Assembly: GCA_024500155.1 (NCBI GenBank)
Contig: CM044874.1
Span: 72,525,795 to 72,589,794 of the forward strand
Direction of reading: 5' to 3'
DNA from: Chenopodium formosanum
Taxonomy: Eukaryota; Streptophyta; Magnoliopsida; Caryophyllales; Amaranthaceae
Length of the DNA stretch: 64,000 bases
In this document: positions 62,401 to 64,000 of the stretch, piece by piece
Layout of the letters: the number at the start of each line of letters is the position of its first letter
Numbering within the stretch: position 1 is the first letter of the stretch
Notes under the pieces: generated by a model
What the model was told of the DNA's origin: nothing
What the model saw: the letters and a program-made list of their open reading frames with translations, nothing else
The model's database searches: none
Made by a program: the position numbers and the translations under genes

Positions 62401-63683
62401 GGTCCGCGAAAAGACAAGCAACTTTGTCACGATCCAGTGCCGAGGCAGAGTATCGAGGGGTGGCGAATGTAGTAGCTGAAACGTGTTGGCTCAGAAATTT
62501 ACTCTTTGAGCTCCATTGTCCAATCCGGAAGGCCACACTAGTGTACTGTGATAATGTGTCTGCAGTTTATTTGTCAAGTAATCCGGTTAATCATCAACGA
62601 ACGAAGCACATTAAAATGGATATCCATTTCGTTCGTGAGAAAGTGGCTATGGGTCACGTCCGGGTTCTTCATGTTCCATCCGCTTATCAATACGCTGATA
62701 TCTTTACAAAGGGTCTTCCGCGACAATTGTTTCTTGACTTCAAACATAGTCTTAGCGTTCGCTCTCCTCCCGCTTCGACTACGGGGGTGTGATAGAGAAT
62801 ATTACTCATATTCTCTAAGTAAATACTCTTAGTTAATACTCTGTGACCTTTGGTGTATTGCAACTTCTCATATACTTAGGTTTGTCAGTATTATGTATCT
62901 TCTCATATGCCTAGGCTGTAATCTATATATTGGATGAATGAGAATATGCAAGACAAGGAGTTTTATACTATCTTACACTGATGTTATGATCCAGCAGTCC
63001 AGCCCAGATTGCCCATTTGACTTTGGTTTGCTATTGTGTTCATCTATATGCTTCTGCAGTTTCTTGTGTTTATTCTTTTTGCTTTTTGTTTCTTTAGGAA
63101 TTTATGAAAATATAAATAATTTTGTCCCGAAACTTCCCGACAAAAGTAATTTTCCTGTCAGTTCCAATATGTATTCAGCTCTCATATGTCTTTCATCTTG
63201 CTGTGTAACTTGGTTGTTGGATCTCTAGTTGAATATTTTTCTTTTGCATATTCATGTGCTAACCTATTGTTATGATTTACTTCTAGATGGACTAATCAAA
63301 ATCATGGGTTATGAGGAACCAACTAAAGGTTCAATGCATCATTACTCCAGATTGCGTGGTCACTGCAAAGACTTTGGATGCTATGTGAGGTAGAATACAT
63401 TAGCTGTTCGTATCCATGTTTTCCTGGTTAATTGATACTTTTATGGGATAGATCTTTTGATCATCTTTTTCATCACTTTATGTGTTCTTTGAGGTTTTAC
63501 TTGCATATAGTGGTGACCCTGTTATTGTTCATCTATGTTGTTGGAAAGATCTGTTTGCATGGTTAATATCATGTTGTAATTTGAAGTTCAATTATCTTGG
63601 GACAGTTGAAGGTGCTTAAATGGTATTCTTGTTCTTGCAGATCTTTGAGGCTTCAGAACATATTTTGCAATAAGGAAACTTGT
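56446..63683 (+). CDS. Host gene with copia element in intron 5; possibly RNI/LRR-type, 3' end outside window
   Basis: Seven exons (56446-56509, 56639-56747, 57518-57586, 57662-57820, 57893-58008, 63287-63389, 63641-63683) join in frame with GT-AG borders into 221 codons, and the gene runs on past the right edge. The start is MAKTPSLVNLCYGALQSHIL. ELPTELFDGLLKKLPALALQ and KLQLQM follow, then FEIAWKALFSLRWPELVK, and later a Leu-rich helix-like stretch LLTHMLVALMQLQRELCY and SLRLQNIFC. The P-x-E-L-x-x-x-L-L pattern and Leu-rich ends resemble plant RNI/LRR-type proteins, but I do not recognise the family firmly. Exon 5 must use the donor at 58009, because the nearer GT at 57987 would put a stop at the next codons. 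An eighth exon near 63962 is possible but not resolved. Confidence 0.55.
58187..58374 (+). repeat. 5' LTR of the copia element
   Basis: 188 bp from TGATAGAGAATATTAC to CTATCTTACA. It has CTATGACC and CTAGGTTGTAAT where the 3' LTR has CTGTGACC and CTAGGCTGTAAT. These are the only two differences I count. Confidence 0.95.
58375..58387 (+). other. Primer-binding site, initiator tRNA-Met type
   Basis: TGGTATCACAGCC directly abuts the 5' LTR. The usual plant site complementary to initiator tRNA-Met is TGGTATCAGAGCC, so one base differs. Confidence 0.85.
58481..59549 (+). pseudogene. copia gag, frameshifted
   Basis: Starts at ATG 58481 (MAGDDDLTPPPPSPT). It continues with the UBN2-type capsid region (ATWVELFQIQACAF, WERLADLFHDNK). 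The frame breaks at a TTTT run near 58875 and the homology continues one frame over with NMTEYCRQIKLLADQL. The C-terminal part is RGG- and Gln-rich (RGGRGGGRGRGR) instead of carrying a clear CCHC knuckle. A TAG at 59547-59549 ends the frame just before the protease. Capsid protein for retrotransposon particles is the family role. Confidence 0.85.
59550..62792 (+). pseudogene. copia pol (protease, integrase, RT, RNase H), broken
   Basis: Protease begins MDIGASSHLTH, with Ile in place of the usual Thr/Ser after the active-site Asp. GAG-pre-integrase (WHSRLGHPS) and integrase (DIIHADLW, FQSDNSREFHNS, QNGKAERMIRT) follow. Reverse transcriptase includes KARLVVNGKSQEVGVDCDET, QLDVKNAFLHGDL and LLLYVDDIVI with its DD pair. 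RNase H includes AYTDADWGGCPDSRRSTSGY and SSAEAEYRGVA. Frame changes fall near 59900, 60255 and 60490. With the gag break, all four shifts are in the same direction. From 60486 to 62792 the frame is open for 768 codons, so the RT and RNase H part is intact. Confidence 0.9.
62790..62977 (+). repeat. 3' LTR of the copia element
   Basis: 188 bp, same ends as the 5' LTR, preceded by a purine-rich ACGGGGGTG. The pol frame ends just inside it at TGA (62790-62792). Confidence 0.95.
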
Positions 63684-64000
63684 GTAAGTGGCTGTCTTAT
63701 CTCCTGTTCTGAAAAGCAAAAGATGTATAAACTGCAACTTGCTTTACATTGTCAAGATTCAATAATGTTTTCAAAAATAGTGTTACCGTTTTCTGTAAAA
63801 AGAAGTGTGTTTCTTGATATCAGAGATAATTTCCTATCTCTTTTGGAAGGTTTAGTTGAAAATTAACTTTTTGGATCCTGATGATTCACACTTAGTAGAT
63901 AACCTTGACTTCTAGTTGAAGTAATATTTGATCTACTTTCTGATTTTTGGGGTTGCGGCAGAGATAAGTATTGTACGGTAAAGCTTTAACTAGTGATTGA

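Larger units (their letters stand above)
58187..62977 (+). mobile_element. Full-length Ty1/copia LTR retrotransposon, coding region broken
   Basis: A 4,791-bp element in intron 5 of the host gene, same orientation, flanked by a perfect 5-bp duplication CTGAT (58182-58186 and 62978-62982). The two 188-bp LTRs begin TG and end CA and differ at only two positions. A tRNA-iMet-type primer site follows the 5' LTR. Domain order gag, protease, integrase, reverse transcriptase, RNase H defines Ty1/copia. Short LTRs and small size would fit the Ale/Retrofit lineage, which is inferred from length only. Four frame changes and one stop interrupt the coding region. Confidence 0.95.

Overview
The window looks like nuclear DNA of a dicot plant. 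It is A+T-rich, its genes have GT-AG introns, and it carries plant transposon families and a piece of plant mitochondrial DNA. The 9-mer TACGGAGTA/TACTCCGTA recurs across it. I associate that word with Amaranthaceae (spinach, beet, quinoa), so an Amaranthaceae source is my inference and is not proven here.

Four host genes can be built exon by exon. (1) 12095-16065 (+): a 986-residue TRM-type protein with VARLMGL and DUF4378 regions, whose family acts with TON1 on cortical microtubule organisation. (2) 23303-30897 (-): a 288-residue tetraspanin of the TET18/TOM2A-homologue type, six exons. (3) 39110-43233 (+): a 375-residue secreted GDSL esterase/lipase of the LTL1 type, five exons. (4) 56446 to beyond the right edge (+): the first seven exons of a gene that may be an RNI/LRR-type protein. 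The genes share no visible pathway; this is ordinary dispersed plant gene order.

Layout: 1-10.4 kb is transposon-rich (Tourist-like MITE, MULE-like foldback, internally deleted hAT element with GC-rich terminal arrays, two mutually complementary minisatellites). 10.4-16.1 kb is the TRM gene. 16.1-23.3 kb holds MITEs and microsatellites. 23.3-31.0 kb is the tetraspanin gene. 31.0-39.0 kb holds a truncated LINE, MITEs and an unexplained cluster of GAGAGG modules. 39.1-43.2 kb is the GDSL gene. 43.2-50.3 kb holds a SINE, a broken copy of the GDSL gene tail and two MULE-like elements. 50.4-51.2 kb is a nuclear insertion of mitochondrial DNA between TA microsatellites. 51.2-56.4 kb is repeat debris with a protease-like gene fragment. 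56.4-64.0 kb is the fourth gene, whose fifth intron holds a full-length Ty1/copia retrotransposon (58187-62977).

The strongest observations rest on target-site duplications readable directly: 9 bp for three MULE-like elements, 16 bp for the LINE, 10 bp for the SINE and 5 bp for the copia element. I see no CRISPR, operon or other prokaryotic system and no clearly new molecular system. The most novel items are the chimeric mitochondrial insertion with an unrecognised open frame, the GDSL tail duplicate split by transposons, and the over-represented TACGGAGTA word.
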